From Caenorhabditis elegans (lineage: Eukaryota; Nematoda; Chromadorea; Rhabditida; Rhabditidae), in assembly GCF_000002985.6 (NCBI RefSeq), contig NC_003279.8, positions 8,990,001 to 9,054,000 of the forward strand: a stretch of DNA of 64,000 bases, written 5' to 3'. The notes beneath the pieces are model-generated. The model had not been told where the DNA came from. It saw nothing but the letters and a program-made list of their open reading frames with translations, and made no database searches. Made by a program: the position numbers and the translations under genes. Below, in pieces: positions 26,797 through 38,800 of the stretch (position 1 is its first letter; every line of letters starts with the position of its first letter).

Positions 26797-27979
26797 ATGG
26801 GTGCATGTCGGCGAATATTCAAGAATTATGAGCCATGTGAACTTACAATTTGTGTCACGATTATTTGTGGTGAGCATTTTTTTTATTGTTCAAACTTGCC
26901 ACGGTGCTTCAGATTTTGAGTTAAATTGCGCAACTTTTCTTGAGCTTGAGATTTCTGCCAATAAAATATGGAACTGTTTTCAAAGCAAAAGGGTTTGCGC
27001 CTTTAAAAAAGTATTTAAAAATATCAAAAAATTTTTAGAATTAACCAGAAAATTAAACTAAAATTCAGAACCCCGTTCTCCTCCGAAGTTCGATCACTGG
27101 AAAATCTCAAAACCTGGATGTCCACCAAAGATTATATCATGCTCGAAAGGTAAAGCTCTAAGTTCCGAAAAAGTGTGGTTTTAAAAAAAATATTTCAGCC
27201 ACCAACAACGATGTGAATCGAGAAAAACGGTCAAGACGGAAATTGGTAAAAAAGAGGACACCGTCTGAAGTTATCGAAAAACTTGAAGAACAGGAAGGAT
27301 CTGAAAATTGTGAAAATGTTCCTTTCGACAAACCACTTTTACACTCTGACTCAGCTACATTGATATGTGATGAAGTGGCTACAAGCAGGTCACCATTTGA
27401 AATATCAACTAATGAAGTGGAAAATGTGGATATTCAGTCGGAACCGAGGGATCGACACGTGTCAATTACTTCTATGGAAAGTGTGGCAGGATTAGGAGAA
27501 GCAGATGATCAAGATGATGTCACGATCTTGAAGGGATTGGAAGAAGTTCATGAAATAGAAGTTGATAAAACAGTAATAGAAGAATCTATTCCAAATCAAC
27601 CAAAAGGACAAAGATTTGATCTACTTTCAAATGGAGATGTGACTATTCCAGCAATGATCATGAATGATGTCGATGGTCCGAAGAAAAAATTACTTGTTCG
27701 GAGGAAAAAAAAGTCCAAGACGCCTGATTGTAAGTTTTTGTTTTTTTTTTTTATTAAAAAAAACTATGTAATTTGCGTCAACTTATTTCAGCACCACCTC
27801 AATATCGTGATTACACGGAGACGTCCATTTACATGTATATTGAAATGGATAAGCAAAATGTTGGAGAATTTGTGTGGGATCAGCAATGCACACGAATTGA
27901 TGCTCTTGTTGCTCCAATTGTTGAATTGGACAGAATGACGACTCCAGAAATTCCACTTGAAATTGAACTTTTCGATTGA
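26797..27979 (+). CDS. Uncharacterised acidic/basic protein
   Basis: Four exons (26797-26869, 27069-27149, 27199-27729, 27792-27979) join in phase to give 290 residues. I do not recognise a family. Seen in the product: a Cys-containing N-terminus, a Pro-rich linker (EPRSPPKFDHW), a basic cluster (NREKRSRRKLVKKR), a long acidic region (about 75-205), a second Lys/Arg block (KKKLLVRRKKKSK) that could be a nuclear localisation signal, and a compact, probably folded C-terminus (IYMYIEMDKQNVGEFVWDQ, then Pro/Glu-rich IPLEIELFD). The first exon was chosen because it is the only frame that reaches the strong GTGAGC donor in the phase needed downstream. An AATAAA overlaps the stop codon (27979-27984). 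Confidence 0.6.
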
Positions 27980-27984
27980 ATAAA

Positions 27985-28733
27985 TATTTTTCTCAAAGCT
28001 TTTTTTTAAATTCTATTGTTTTTAGATTTTATTGCAATTTAATGCAACTCCTCATCCTAGAAACCGCCAATCCAAGTCTTCTTACCTTTCAGTACTTTGC
28101 GAAGATGGAGGTCCCTCAGTTTTTTCTGCATTTTTTGCCTGTCAAAATAATTTTTGCGCTAATGGAAAATTTCATACCGCGTAACACTTACAATATACCT
28201 CTGAGGATTACTTTCTATGGCGTCGTCGAAAAATTTACAAAATATCAATGTTTTGAGAAATAGGGAAAAAATGTATCTTAAACTTAGAAAAAAATTCCCG
28301 AAAAACTATCGGGTTATCTTGATTTTTATTTAAAAAATTACATCATAAAATAGACAAAAGAAAGTCAAAAATATAATTTTTTTTACTGATTTTCAAGAGC
28401 TAGTTTTTTTTTAATGAAGAAACATCATCGATCACATTTCCATCATCACCACCATCCTTTGTTATTCATCCTTGAAAATTTCAAACCCCCTCTATGAACA
28501 GTCTTTCTTAATCAAACAATAGACGGGTAAATCCAAATCTACGAAAAATAAAAGAAATAGTGTTCACCTAGAAGAGAATTAGAAATATCCGCCCACATGA
28601 AAGCAAATAAGTTCGAAAAATGAAAAAATATATATCGAGTGTCTTGAGCCTCTCGACCCATACCAATTCAACACAGTTTGAAACAAAAGAAGTTATCAGT
28701 TTGGTTGAAATTTCAATACTGTAACTATTCATT
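27985..28733. other. Intergenic region, no gene seen
   Basis: AT-rich spacer between the acidic-protein gene and the upstream alternative exon of the Costars gene. Only short random open frames. Confidence 0.5.
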
Positions 28734-28758
28734 ATGTCAATTGCATGTGCTAGAATTG
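28734..28758 (+). CDS. Candidate alternative first coding exon of the Costars gene
   Basis: An ATG-containing mini-exon encodes MSIACARI plus one base, then a perfect GTAAGT donor. Its phase (1) matches the phase of both the second and third exons of the Costars gene downstream, so it could start an alternative isoform. Confidence 0.45.
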
Positions 28759-29293
28759 GTAAGTCTAGAAATTATAAATTGGAATGTGTACATAGGTGAT
28801 AACATTTTATTATTAAATATTTTTTGAATATAAAAATAGGTACTTATACTTTTGTTTTTTTTTAACAAAAAGATCCAATTAATACGGATGTATTGCGTAT
28901 TCAATGTGAAAGATAAGATCTGGACTAAACAATTAAACAACTGTGAAAACAATATATTTTATCTATTTGTTGAAGCGTCTCATTTAAAATTTAAGCAAAA
29001 TACCTTCTCTTAGAAAAATAAAAGAACTGAGGGTATGAAATAGTTGATCGGTTGACAATCAGTAGCTCTAATGATATGACGTGTTGATCTAAATCAGCTT
29101 CCCACTCAACTAACTGGGAATTCAAAAATCAGCATCAGCTGTCGTATCTCCTCGAGAAATAGAATTCAGAGCTGGGATACGCAGACATTGAAATTTTACA
29201 ATAAGTTGTTAGGGGAATTCCTCGAGCTTCAGATCATTTAGTTTTCTCATTCATTTCGTTGTTTGTCAGTTGAAGAACGTCAATTTATTCATT

Positions 29294-30169
29294 ATGGCAG
29301 AACCTTCCGAATGCAGTAATTTATTTTCTCTATTTTTCTCTCTGCATGCTTTCATAAATCATTAATAAAATTTTCAAACGTCTTGTTAACTTTAAAAGTA
29401 GGAAAAACAACTTTTACATTAAATTACTGTAGAGAAAGTGAACTAATCAAAATTATTCAATATTCAATAATAGCTTTACATTATTTTCAGATAAAACAAT
29501 TTTCAAATTCAAAGAAATGGAGCAGAATGTAGCGACTCAGAGCAAAGGTAGTAATGTTGATGGGGCATAAAACATAAAATTTATAAATTCAGATGATGTG
29601 TATTCCAAAGATTTTACTCAAAAGAAAATGGACAAGTCCAGTAGCGAATATGGACGGCCAAAACCAGGAACTCTTACAGAGCAAAGAGCTAAAAAAGCTG
29701 GTTTGTTTTCAGTGTTGTTTCAATAAATACAAGTTTTCGTGATTCTATTTCAAAAAAAAAATTGAGCTTGCTAAACTTTTTTTAAAACATTTTCTCAAAA
29801 AAAAACTTTTCAGCCGCCCACGTTCACAGAGAAATGCTAACATTATGTGAAGTTGTGGAGGATTATGGTAAACAAGAGAAGGAAGGAGATCCAATCAGAA
29901 TCACATTTGGAAGACTTTTCACAATTTATGTCAATATTTCTGATAAGGTACGTATCGTTTTAAATATCCTATGATAAACCATTTTCAATTTGTCTTTTTT
30001 TCAGGTAGTTGGAACCCTTTTGCGAGCTCGTAAACACAAAATGATAGATTTTGAAGGAGAAATGTTATTTCAAAAGAGAGATGATCATGTTATTATCACA
30101 CTTTTACTCTCTGGAGCACAGCTTAAAGAGGCTATTCGAGCACACGCAGCAGCAAACCCAAAGGAATAA
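29294..30169 (+). CDS. Costars-domain protein (ABRA family)
   Basis: Five exons (29294-29315, 29491-29547, 29593-29700, 29814-29947, 30005-30169) give 161 residues. The C-terminal 85 residues are a Costars domain as in actin-binding Rho-activating protein and the Dictyostelium protein costars: EMLTLCEVVEDYGKQ, IRITFGRLFTIYVNISDKVV, GTLLRARKHKMIDFEGEML, HVIITLLL. The family promotes actin assembly and Rho/SRF signalling in muscle and in motile cells. Here the N-terminal half is short and polar (YGRPKPGTLTEQRAKKA). An alternative first exon with compatible phase lies 0.5 kb upstream. A poly(A) signal AATAAA is at 30288-30293. Confidence 0.9.
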
Positions 30170-30287
30170 ATATTCCGATTCGATGGAAAATTGTAAATTC
30201 ATTGTTTTAAATGATTTTTTTATTTTATTACTTGGCCTGTCAAATACCGGGTTTTTAATCGATAAACGTATTGTTGAAAAATATTCC

Positions 30288-30293
30288 AATAAA
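30288..30293 (+). terminator. Poly(A) signal of the Costars gene
   Basis: AATAAA about 120 nt after the stop codon. Confidence 0.6.
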
Positions 30294-30905
30294 TTTTGAA
30301 TTATATATGGAAAATATAAAAATCGACTGACAATGAGTCTTTAATTTGAATTGCTTAAAAATCTAGGATGATGGTACTGTAACTATTGTTTTTTTTTATT
30401 TTTACGAGTCAACAAAAACGAAACCATCAGTTATGTTCAATAGTTGCCGATATCAGTAGAACATTCAACATTACAAGAGACAACTCGCTTGAAAACTTGT
30501 ACAGTGCAACAAAATAAACAATTAATTTTGGCAGACAGATACCTATTTAATAAGCAGTTATGAAGCATGAAAAGTCAAAATATGATGACTGCTTGGCAAC
30601 GGACTTAATGAATGATCAACACATTGGGAGCATAAGAGGGATTATAATAGTAGCAAGAAAGAGAAAGAGAAGAAGAAGAAGCACGCAAGGGAGGTCATAT
30701 CAACTAGTATTTCCATTTGAGAGAAGGAGATGGATAGAGAAGGCTTTTAGAAGGTTTTAATATTTATCACTGGAAATTTAAGCCTTCCTATCATTTCTTT
30801 GCGTCTCCTTGTATATATCTTCACTATATTGTTTCCTGTTTTCGTAACTATTTTGAATCGTTTTTTTCAAACCCAAGTTTCCATGTTCAATTGGATTTTT
30901 ACAGT
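30294..30905. other. tax-2 promoter region
   Basis: About 600 bp between the Costars poly(A) signal and the tax-2 first exon. I see no other gene; an Arg-rich open frame at 30560-30760 is judged spurious. Regulatory sequence probably extends into the long first intron (31026-31990). Confidence 0.45.
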
Positions 30906-30915
30906 TTCGTTTCAG
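30906..30915 (+). promoter_or_regulatory. Probable trans-splice acceptor of tax-2
   Basis: gtttcgtttcag ends at 30915, two nucleotides before the ATG. This fits a spliced-leader acceptor. Confidence 0.55.
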
Positions 30916-30917
30916 AA

Positions 30918-33900
30918 ATGTCAGAAAAACCGGAGTTTTCCGATATGTATCAAGTTCCAAAACGAGCAAAAACAAACTTGGCTCGCGAAATACGGAAAAG
31001 AGAGTTCAGTTATGTGGATAGACAGGTACATAATCTTCAGAATCTGAAAAATAAAAAAGTATTTTAAAAAATAAGAAAAAAACACTTTATCTGTTCAGAC
31101 GACGATAAAAATGTTTTGTTTTTTTTAAAATTTAAATCAGGATGAAAAATATATGTCTCTAAAATTTCTCCATTAAACATTTCAATTTATTGAGAGTTTT
31201 CGCTCCATCAAAGCTTTTGGTAAATTGTCAAATTTTCCAACAAAAAAATGTGAAATGTTTGGGCTACTTCGAGCATTTCTGCAGGTTAAACCTCTAGAAT
31301 TTTTGGATACAAAAAATTGAAATTAAAATGTTATATTTAAATATAAAATTTGCCAAACAAAATTATTTTTGCACCACTTTTTGACTTTAAATTGTTTTTT
31401 TTAAGTTGTGAAACGATTTGCCGAAAATAAATATATTTAAAAAAAAGTTTTACTAACTATAAGATATATTTGACGTATAGAAATTTCATACGAAAACTGG
31501 AAAAAATTTCAGAAAAAGTGTTTTGTTTGTTCTTGAAAATCTCTTTAAAATTTTTCGGCAAATTAGGCAAACAGGCAATCTATAGATTTGACGCTACGAC
31601 TTTTTGAATGTTTGAAAAAGTTTTCTTTATTTTAATATTAAAAATGTGGACACTAACCCATCTTTATAGAATGAATGAAAAAGATGATCCCTGAGCATTA
31701 CCTCCTTCCAAATCTCTAACTTGCCTCTCTCACCATATTTTCGATTTCTAGAATTATGTTAATTGTCAGTTTATGTAGGCTCACTCTTTTTCATCTCCTC
31801 CCCCGCGTATTATCTCTGAAAAGGGTTTGAAAATAGTGTTTGTAACCGAGGAGACACAGAGAAAGGCGATGGGTAAACTTGTAGAGGGAGAGGAATGAAG
31901 GGAGATGCTGCTATTCTCATTCACTATATATTTTACCTTCCATAACTTGCTCGAATGCCTTTCACACCTTCTGAAAAAATCTCTTCGGAGAAGGAAAGTG
32001 AAAGCGATGAGAAGAAATCCACAAGAAGTAGTGCTCGAAAAATTACATTTACTGCTAAAAAACACTGGCGACGATTGTCAGATCTTGTCGATGCTGTGAG
32101 ATATCTTAATGTTTATTGATTTGTTTTTTAAACGTACTCATCGATTTTTCAGAAAGCAAGTAAACCAACGCAGTTGAGTGAAAAAGAATGGAAATCGCCA
32201 AGAAGTGAAGATTCCTTTGATTTGTAAGTATGAAATTTTGTGTCGCTGAAATATTTTGTAGAAACTAGAAACTTCGTGAAAAGTTAATAGGTTTCAAACA
32301 GGAAATTAATTTTTTAGACACAGGAAATGTACTTTCTACTTCCGGTAAACTTATATAAATCCCAATAGACTACTCCACAAACGTTTTGGAGTTTTAACTT
32401 GAAACATACGTGTGAAATAATGAGTTTCTTCAAATTGCAGACTTGATCCAGCAAATGCTTCAAAAGAGCCATCGGCCAGTACCCGACCACTTCCATATCC
32501 ACCAACTCGCCCTCCAGAAGTCGTAATTCAAATTGATGAAGTTGAATCACCAATTCTTGGACTTATTGATGAAACGGATGATCATGAATTGGATGGAAGA
32601 TTGGATCCAGCTTCATCTTTTGATGCAAATTCACTTTCAGCCACAAGAGCATCTAGTATCATTGAAGATGATGTTCGTTCTCAAATATCATTTATTATGA
32701 GAGAAAGATTACATTCAATTGCAAAAGAAGTTCATAGAAGAACATCTGCAGTTCGTGAAGATTTAATAAGAGAAACACCTGAAGATACTGTATCAATGGC
32801 ATCTAATGTACCAAAACAAAATGAGCATCGACCGAGTTTGATGTCATTGATTGGACTGCAGGTGAGCCAAATTAAATAATCAACTTTCAAAAATTTTAAT
32901 AGTTGTATTTCAGAATCGTTCTGAGTCACCGACTGTCGACACTGTCAAAAATTGCTTTGGGTTTTCATTGAAAGGAACATTTCATCCGTATGGTCGTTTC
33001 TACATGACATGGCTCTCACTAGTTACTTTATGTTTTTTATTCAATGCATTTTGTATTCCACTTCGATCAAGTTATCCTTATCAGACAGCAGATAACTGGA
33101 TGTATTGGTTCATTGTTGATTATTCTTGTGATTTGGTTTATGTAATTGATATGCTGCTAATCAAACCACGGTTAAGATTCACGAGAGGAGGAATTCAAGT
33201 CGTAATGTTTTGCTTTTTCATTCCCTGAATTTTAAAACGCAAGTTTGAATTTTCCAGAAAATTTATAAAGATACACAACGTCATTATCTGATGACTAGAA
33301 CCTTTAAACTGGATATTCTGAGTATTCTTCCAACAGATTTAATGTATTTCTTCTTTGGGAAAATGCCAATTTGGAGGATTAATCGAGTTTTGAAGGTGAG
33401 TCAATGAAAAATCTAGTTTTTATGTTTACATTTTGGAATAATTCAGATCAACTCATTTTGGCTACTTTTCGACATGCTTGACAATTCTTTTGCCAATCCA
33501 TATGCCATTAGGTAAAACTTCAAAAATTTTCGGACTCTCACACTTTCTTTATTTTCAGAATTGCTCGGACTCTTTCATATATGATATACATCATTCATTG
33601 TAACAGTTGTGTATATTACAAACTTTCGGCATTACAAGCGTTTGGACAAATTGCTTATTTGGAAAATGGAAAATGGTATTTGAACAAATGGGTTTATAAC
33701 AATCAAGGTGTGACAAAACACTACACAATTTGTTTTTTAACAATTGTATTACAGGAAATGCGTATATCCGATGCTTCTACTTCACCGCAGCCGTGGCCAC
33801 ATCTACTGGAAATAACCCAGCACCAACTAATGTTATCGAGTGAGTGACTAGTTATTAAATCAAGATATTTCAACAAACTTTATCAGGTACATTTACATGA

Positions 33901-35553
33901 CATGTTCCTGGATGATGGGAGTGTTTGTATTTGCCTTGTTGCTCGGTCAAATTCGAGATATTGTGTCGAACGCAAATCGCAATCGGGAAGAATTTCAAAG
34001 AAAAATGGATTTAGCATTGGGAGAATGCAAGAAACTTGGTAACTTTTTGAATGTTTGAACAAAATAATAGCAAAAAATCCATTGTCAAAATTTTAAACTT
34101 CCCGAAGATTTTGAAAATTGTATAATAATATTTGTTCTAGGTCTGAAAATGGAAACGACCAACCGAGTTCGTGATTGGTTTATCTACACCTGGCAGCAAC
34201 AGAAAACTTTAGGTATACCTTTTTTCATTTAAAAATTTTAAATTGCTATTTGTCCCTCTATATTTTTACATTTCAGACGAAAAGAAGCTCATCGAAAAAC
34301 TGCCTCTCAAGCTACAAACTGATCTGGCTTTGTCTGTTCATTACACAACTTTGAGCAAAGTTCAACTATTCCAAGACTGTGATCGTGCTCTTCTGAGAGA
34401 CTTGGTTTTAAAATTGAGACCCGTTATATTTTTACCCGGTGATATGATTTGTTTGAAGGTTTGTGTTATTTCATTTCATTTTGCTTATTTTCAAAATAAG
34501 ATTTTATTAAATATTATTACAGGGAGACGTTGGAAAAGAAATGTACATCATAAATCAAGGAATTCTTCAAGTCGTTGGTGGAGATCACAATGAGAAAATA
34601 TTTGCAGAATTAGCACAAGGTGCAGTATTTGGAGAAATCAGTCTATTGGCAATTGGTGGAAATAATCGAAGAACTGCATCGATCCGTGCAAAGGGTTACT
34701 GTACTTTGTTCGTTTTAGCAAAGGAAGACTTGAATGATGTCATCAGATATTATCCACAAGCACAGACAATTTTACGGAGAAAAGCAGCTGCTATGTTGAA
34801 GAATGATAAAAAGAGTGATGAAAAGACAGAAAAGATAAAGGCGCAAGCAGAGTTAGAAGATAGATGTAAGATTAATCCAAGACAAGTTCCTAAATTGATT
34901 ACGGTAAGGAATTGTTTTAAACCGGCAGGAATATATAATTGAAATTTTCAGTTGATTGCTAATATGACAGAGATGAATGAAAACAAAGGAGTTCAAGAAT
35001 TGAAGAAAGTTATTGAGGAAGAAACAGGTAATAGCATTTAAATTTCACAAGGACTCGGTGTTTTGAAAACATCCTAGCTGCTCTTTTACAGTTTTTGAAT
35101 TTTCAGAATTCTTCGGCAAACTTCGCCATGTATCTTTAGAAATTTAGTTAGAGTTCAAATTTTGAGCCCACAAAATATCAAAGAGAGCATAATTTATTCT
35201 TTAGTTGCCGTGTTGTCTTTATGTTAGATTGAAAATAATAGAGACATCGATGTATTTTGACGGACGCCAGGTTTTTACTGTTTTAGAATATGTTACAAAA
35301 TTTGATTCCAGAAAAGTCACGCCGGCAATCGATATACTATCCCTGGAGTACTCTACAAAGAGACGATGACGACGAAGAAGAATGGAATGATGAAGAGGAT
35401 CTATCAGATGTTGGAGAAGATTTTGATTTGGATCCAACAAATCATTCCGACGATGAGGATCCGATGGAGGATGTTGACTTGGCACCGGAGGTACATGATG
35501 ATGATTGGGATCAACCAGGAACTTCCGGAACACAGAAACTACATGCCGATTAA
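30918..35553 (+). CDS. tax-2: Cyclic-nucleotide-gated channel subunit TAX-2
   Basis: Fifteen exons: 30918-31025, 31991-32095, 32153-32223, 32441-32861, 32914-33201, 33258-33395, 33447-33511, 33559-33707, 33755-33839, 33887-34038, 34141-34212, 34277-34458, 34523-34903, 34952-35027, 35312-35553. They give 844 residues. A long polar cytoplasmic N-terminus (to about 235) is followed by six membrane segments (S1 around [19 protein letters not shown]), a pore (about 449-478) and a cyclic-nucleotide-binding domain with the phosphate-binding cassette [20 protein letters not shown]. The tail is acidic. The pore reads TSTGNNPAP, with Asn where CNG alpha subunits have the pore Glu, as expected for a modulatory beta-type subunit that pairs with TAX-4 in sensory cilia. 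The exon 2 acceptor (ttcggag) is unusual; an in-frame ATG at 31955 could instead start a shorter isoform. Confidence 0.93.
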
Positions 35554-35608
35554 TTTTCTTTTTTTTTTTTGATTATAACGTAATATAACCAGTAAATTTA
35601 TTACAAAA

Positions 35609-35614
35609 AATAAA
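35609..35614 (+). terminator. Poly(A) signal of tax-2
   Basis: AATAAA about 55 nt after the tax-2 stop codon; the next same-strand gene starts about 240 nt further on. Confidence 0.6.
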
Positions 35615-35855
35615 CTATTTTTCGAGATCATTGAAAAAAAAAACTGCTCTCAATTTTCTATACCTATCAAAATTTAACGTCATCAATGTACAAAAACAAA
35701 TTGTTTACATTGGGTACACTTATTAATCGGTTTCACGCGTACATCCTGTCGGATCTTGTCAAAAACTAGTTGTCAAATATTGTTCACACCTCATACCACA
35801 TCCCCTATACAGGTATATTAAGCCAAACATCTCCTATTCCATTTTTACACTGAAC

Positions 35856-38800
35856 ATGGCCACGGCTGTTGAGCTTGCTCTTCTCAAACAACCATATTTC
35901 GATTTGAATGCTTTATGTAAAACTGTCTTCGTGACTTATAAAGCCGGTCCCGGCTTGAAAAAAATTGTAACAGTGCAGGCTCAGTATGTGGTAGGTACAG
36001 TTTAAAAAAAGATGCATAATGCTTTCCCAGGATATTTGCAACAAGCCCAATGTACGTGGTACGGTAGTATCATTACCTGGCTCACCTGGATCCCATAATG
36101 ATATCAAGTATATGAGAGACTCATTCGAAAAACACAATATTCGTTTAATCTGCGTAAATTGGCCAGGGTCTGAGTTTGTTACAGGTAATATTATTTAAAT
36201 TCTTATATTCCTATTCTCCGCTAATTCCTCTAGTCTTGTATTTTCTTTCCTATTCTGTACTCGTTTTTTTACTAAGGGATGTTTTAGTAAAAATGACCAC
36301 AATTTGCGTATATACATACAATCTGCGAAGGAAATTTTAAAAATTTAAATAAAGTTTATTTTTCCAGAAAAACAGTATTTTCATTCAAATTTCTCGGGTT
36401 AATTTACATTTCTTGCAGGGGGCATGAATGATACCTACACGAATGCAGAACGCAACTCTTATGCCAAAGCATTAATGGAAAAGTTGGAATTGAAAAAAGT
36501 CGAGAAATTAATTTTATTGGGACATTCAAGAGGTGGCGAAAGTGCGCTGCAACTGGCGTGTACTCTGTCTGTTAGTCTTAATTTATTTTGAAAAAATTGG
36601 AATAATTTGTTTTAATTTAAATTTTCTAGGATGACAGAAGTTGGCCGTTGATTGGTGCTGTGATGCTCAATTCTCCTGGATTTGTAGTTCATCGTGGAAT
36701 TTCTATTAGGTATACAGTTTCGGTACTAGCCAGCTATCAAATTAAAAAAAGCATATTTTCAAATAAATAATTGTTGAAGAATGGGAACAATCAACACTGT
36801 TTCGTTTCTCGTAAAACTTCGCTGGAAAATTGTTGACTGTATTCTTTTTCCTGTACTTGATTGGTGTAGGTTCACTGTAAAATTATTCGTCTTTCAATTT
36901 TTTTATACAGTTTACAACGATTTCGTTGGTCTCCGCGTGTCCGATGGAAAAGTATGTGCTGCTGCAATGCTTCCAATGCAGACATTTGCATTTGAGGAAC
37001 AGAGAGCTTCAATTGATGAAATGAAGAAGAAACCATGGGCCAGAGACTAAATTATGCTTTCAAATAATACTTAAAAATGCATTTCAGATTCGAATGTTTT
37101 ATGCATATGGTTCAAAAGATTTTCTAGTCGATGAATCAGATTCAGAAGAACTTGCAATGCATTTTGGAGGAGATCACTATGTGAGTTTCTTGACAAAGAT
37201 AGAGCAGAGTTTTCTAATATAATGCAAAACTCTAAAAATATGTTTTGGAAAATGTAAGATATTATAACGCCCAAAACGTTAAGATTAAATGATCAAAGTA
37301 ATAAACATAATATCAAAGAAAACTTTTTTCGGACCCCGAATCTATTCCCGTGTCAGAATGATCGTTTTTGAAACTGCTTATTGCAACAAAAAAAAAACGT
37401 ATCAACATTTTTTTTGCAAAGTTCCACTCTAGTATTTGATACTGTCAGCATTATCGGAGTGCTTTTAAAAAATTTCCCCACTGATACTACTGATTGAAAA
37501 GAACGATGGTTTTTCACGTGTTTCTCCACCTACTGCTCGTTAGATAATTCATCCTCTTCCTCTTCCTATCTCTCTCCTCCCTCCAATCCTATTCCTCAAA
37601 CTTCTGATTACACCTCTTTGACAGTTGATACTCATATCTCTGAACGTTTATCTTCCTCTCAGCAATTTTCCTCGCCCCCCGGTAGCTTTATACCGTCGCT
37701 AGATAACCTAACTCTAAAACCAATGTCTCTTGCAAATGTACGCGGTGTAGCTGTCCTACCTAAGATAATTATGCTCAAAGAATTCTTCACTTCATCAGAC
37801 CTGGATATCCTCTTTCTTACTGAAACTTTTCTTAACAATACAGTACCTTCTAGTCTTTTCGCTTCCCCCCTATTTTCTTTCGTAAGAGTAGACCGTAATC
37901 CAGAACTTCATTCTAAGGTGGCGGAGTTGCTATTATGTACAAGAATTCTTTAAAAATTTCAATTCGTAACATTAACTTTGAAACCCACTATCCCAAGCAT
38001 CGCTGCGAAATTCTGGCCTTTGATATCCTCAACACGCATTCTCCTGCGCCCCCACTTACGGTTTTCTTAGTTTATAGACCACCTTGCTGTTCCGTAGCTG
38101 AAAACGCCTCTCTAATAGCCCATCTTGAAGATTATTTACCACTCAGCCGCACTCTCCTCACAGGCGATTTTAACTTCCCCCAAATCAATTGGTCATCTCC
38201 CAACGCATCGTCGCACCCATTTGCCTCCTTTCTGTGCTCAAGTGATCTTTCGCAAAGAGTTCGATTCCCAACCAGAGTTTCTTGCACCTCCAGTAATATT
38301 CTAGACCTAGTGGCCTGCTCCTCCGATATCTCTGTTCTGGATCTGGCCCCACAGCCTGCGCTTCTGAACTCGGATCACTTATCTGTTGAATTTAAGATCC
38401 CACTTCCCTATCCTACTGTAATCCCTAGTTGTTCTTCCTCCCAAGATTCTCGCAATGTTTTATTGTATGATTATAAAAAATGCGATTTTCCCTCACTCAA
38501 TAGAGACCTGGCTTGCATTAATTGGCAGTTCGAATTTAGCTTCCTAAACTCGGTTTCTGATAAATTTGAACACCTCCTTTCAATTCTAGAGAACCTCCTA
38601 ACTCAATACTGCCCAACCAAATCAATGATCCCGACCTCTTCTATCCCTCCTTCTTCAAATTCCTTGTGGAAACTTAAACGCCTACGTCAAAAGATTAGTA
38701 AGCTTGTTCTCTCTAGGAATTGTCCTCCCGAAACCATTATAATTGCCCAAGCCAAATACCGCAAGTTGTACCGCAATTACAAAAACTCCCTTCGACGTTC

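Noticed and set aside
26821-27061. Possible secreted protein starting MSHVNLQFVSRLFVV in the same region
   Set aside because: It reads through the strong GTGAGC donor, and its only in-phase exit is a weak GTGCTT site; the other frame fits better.
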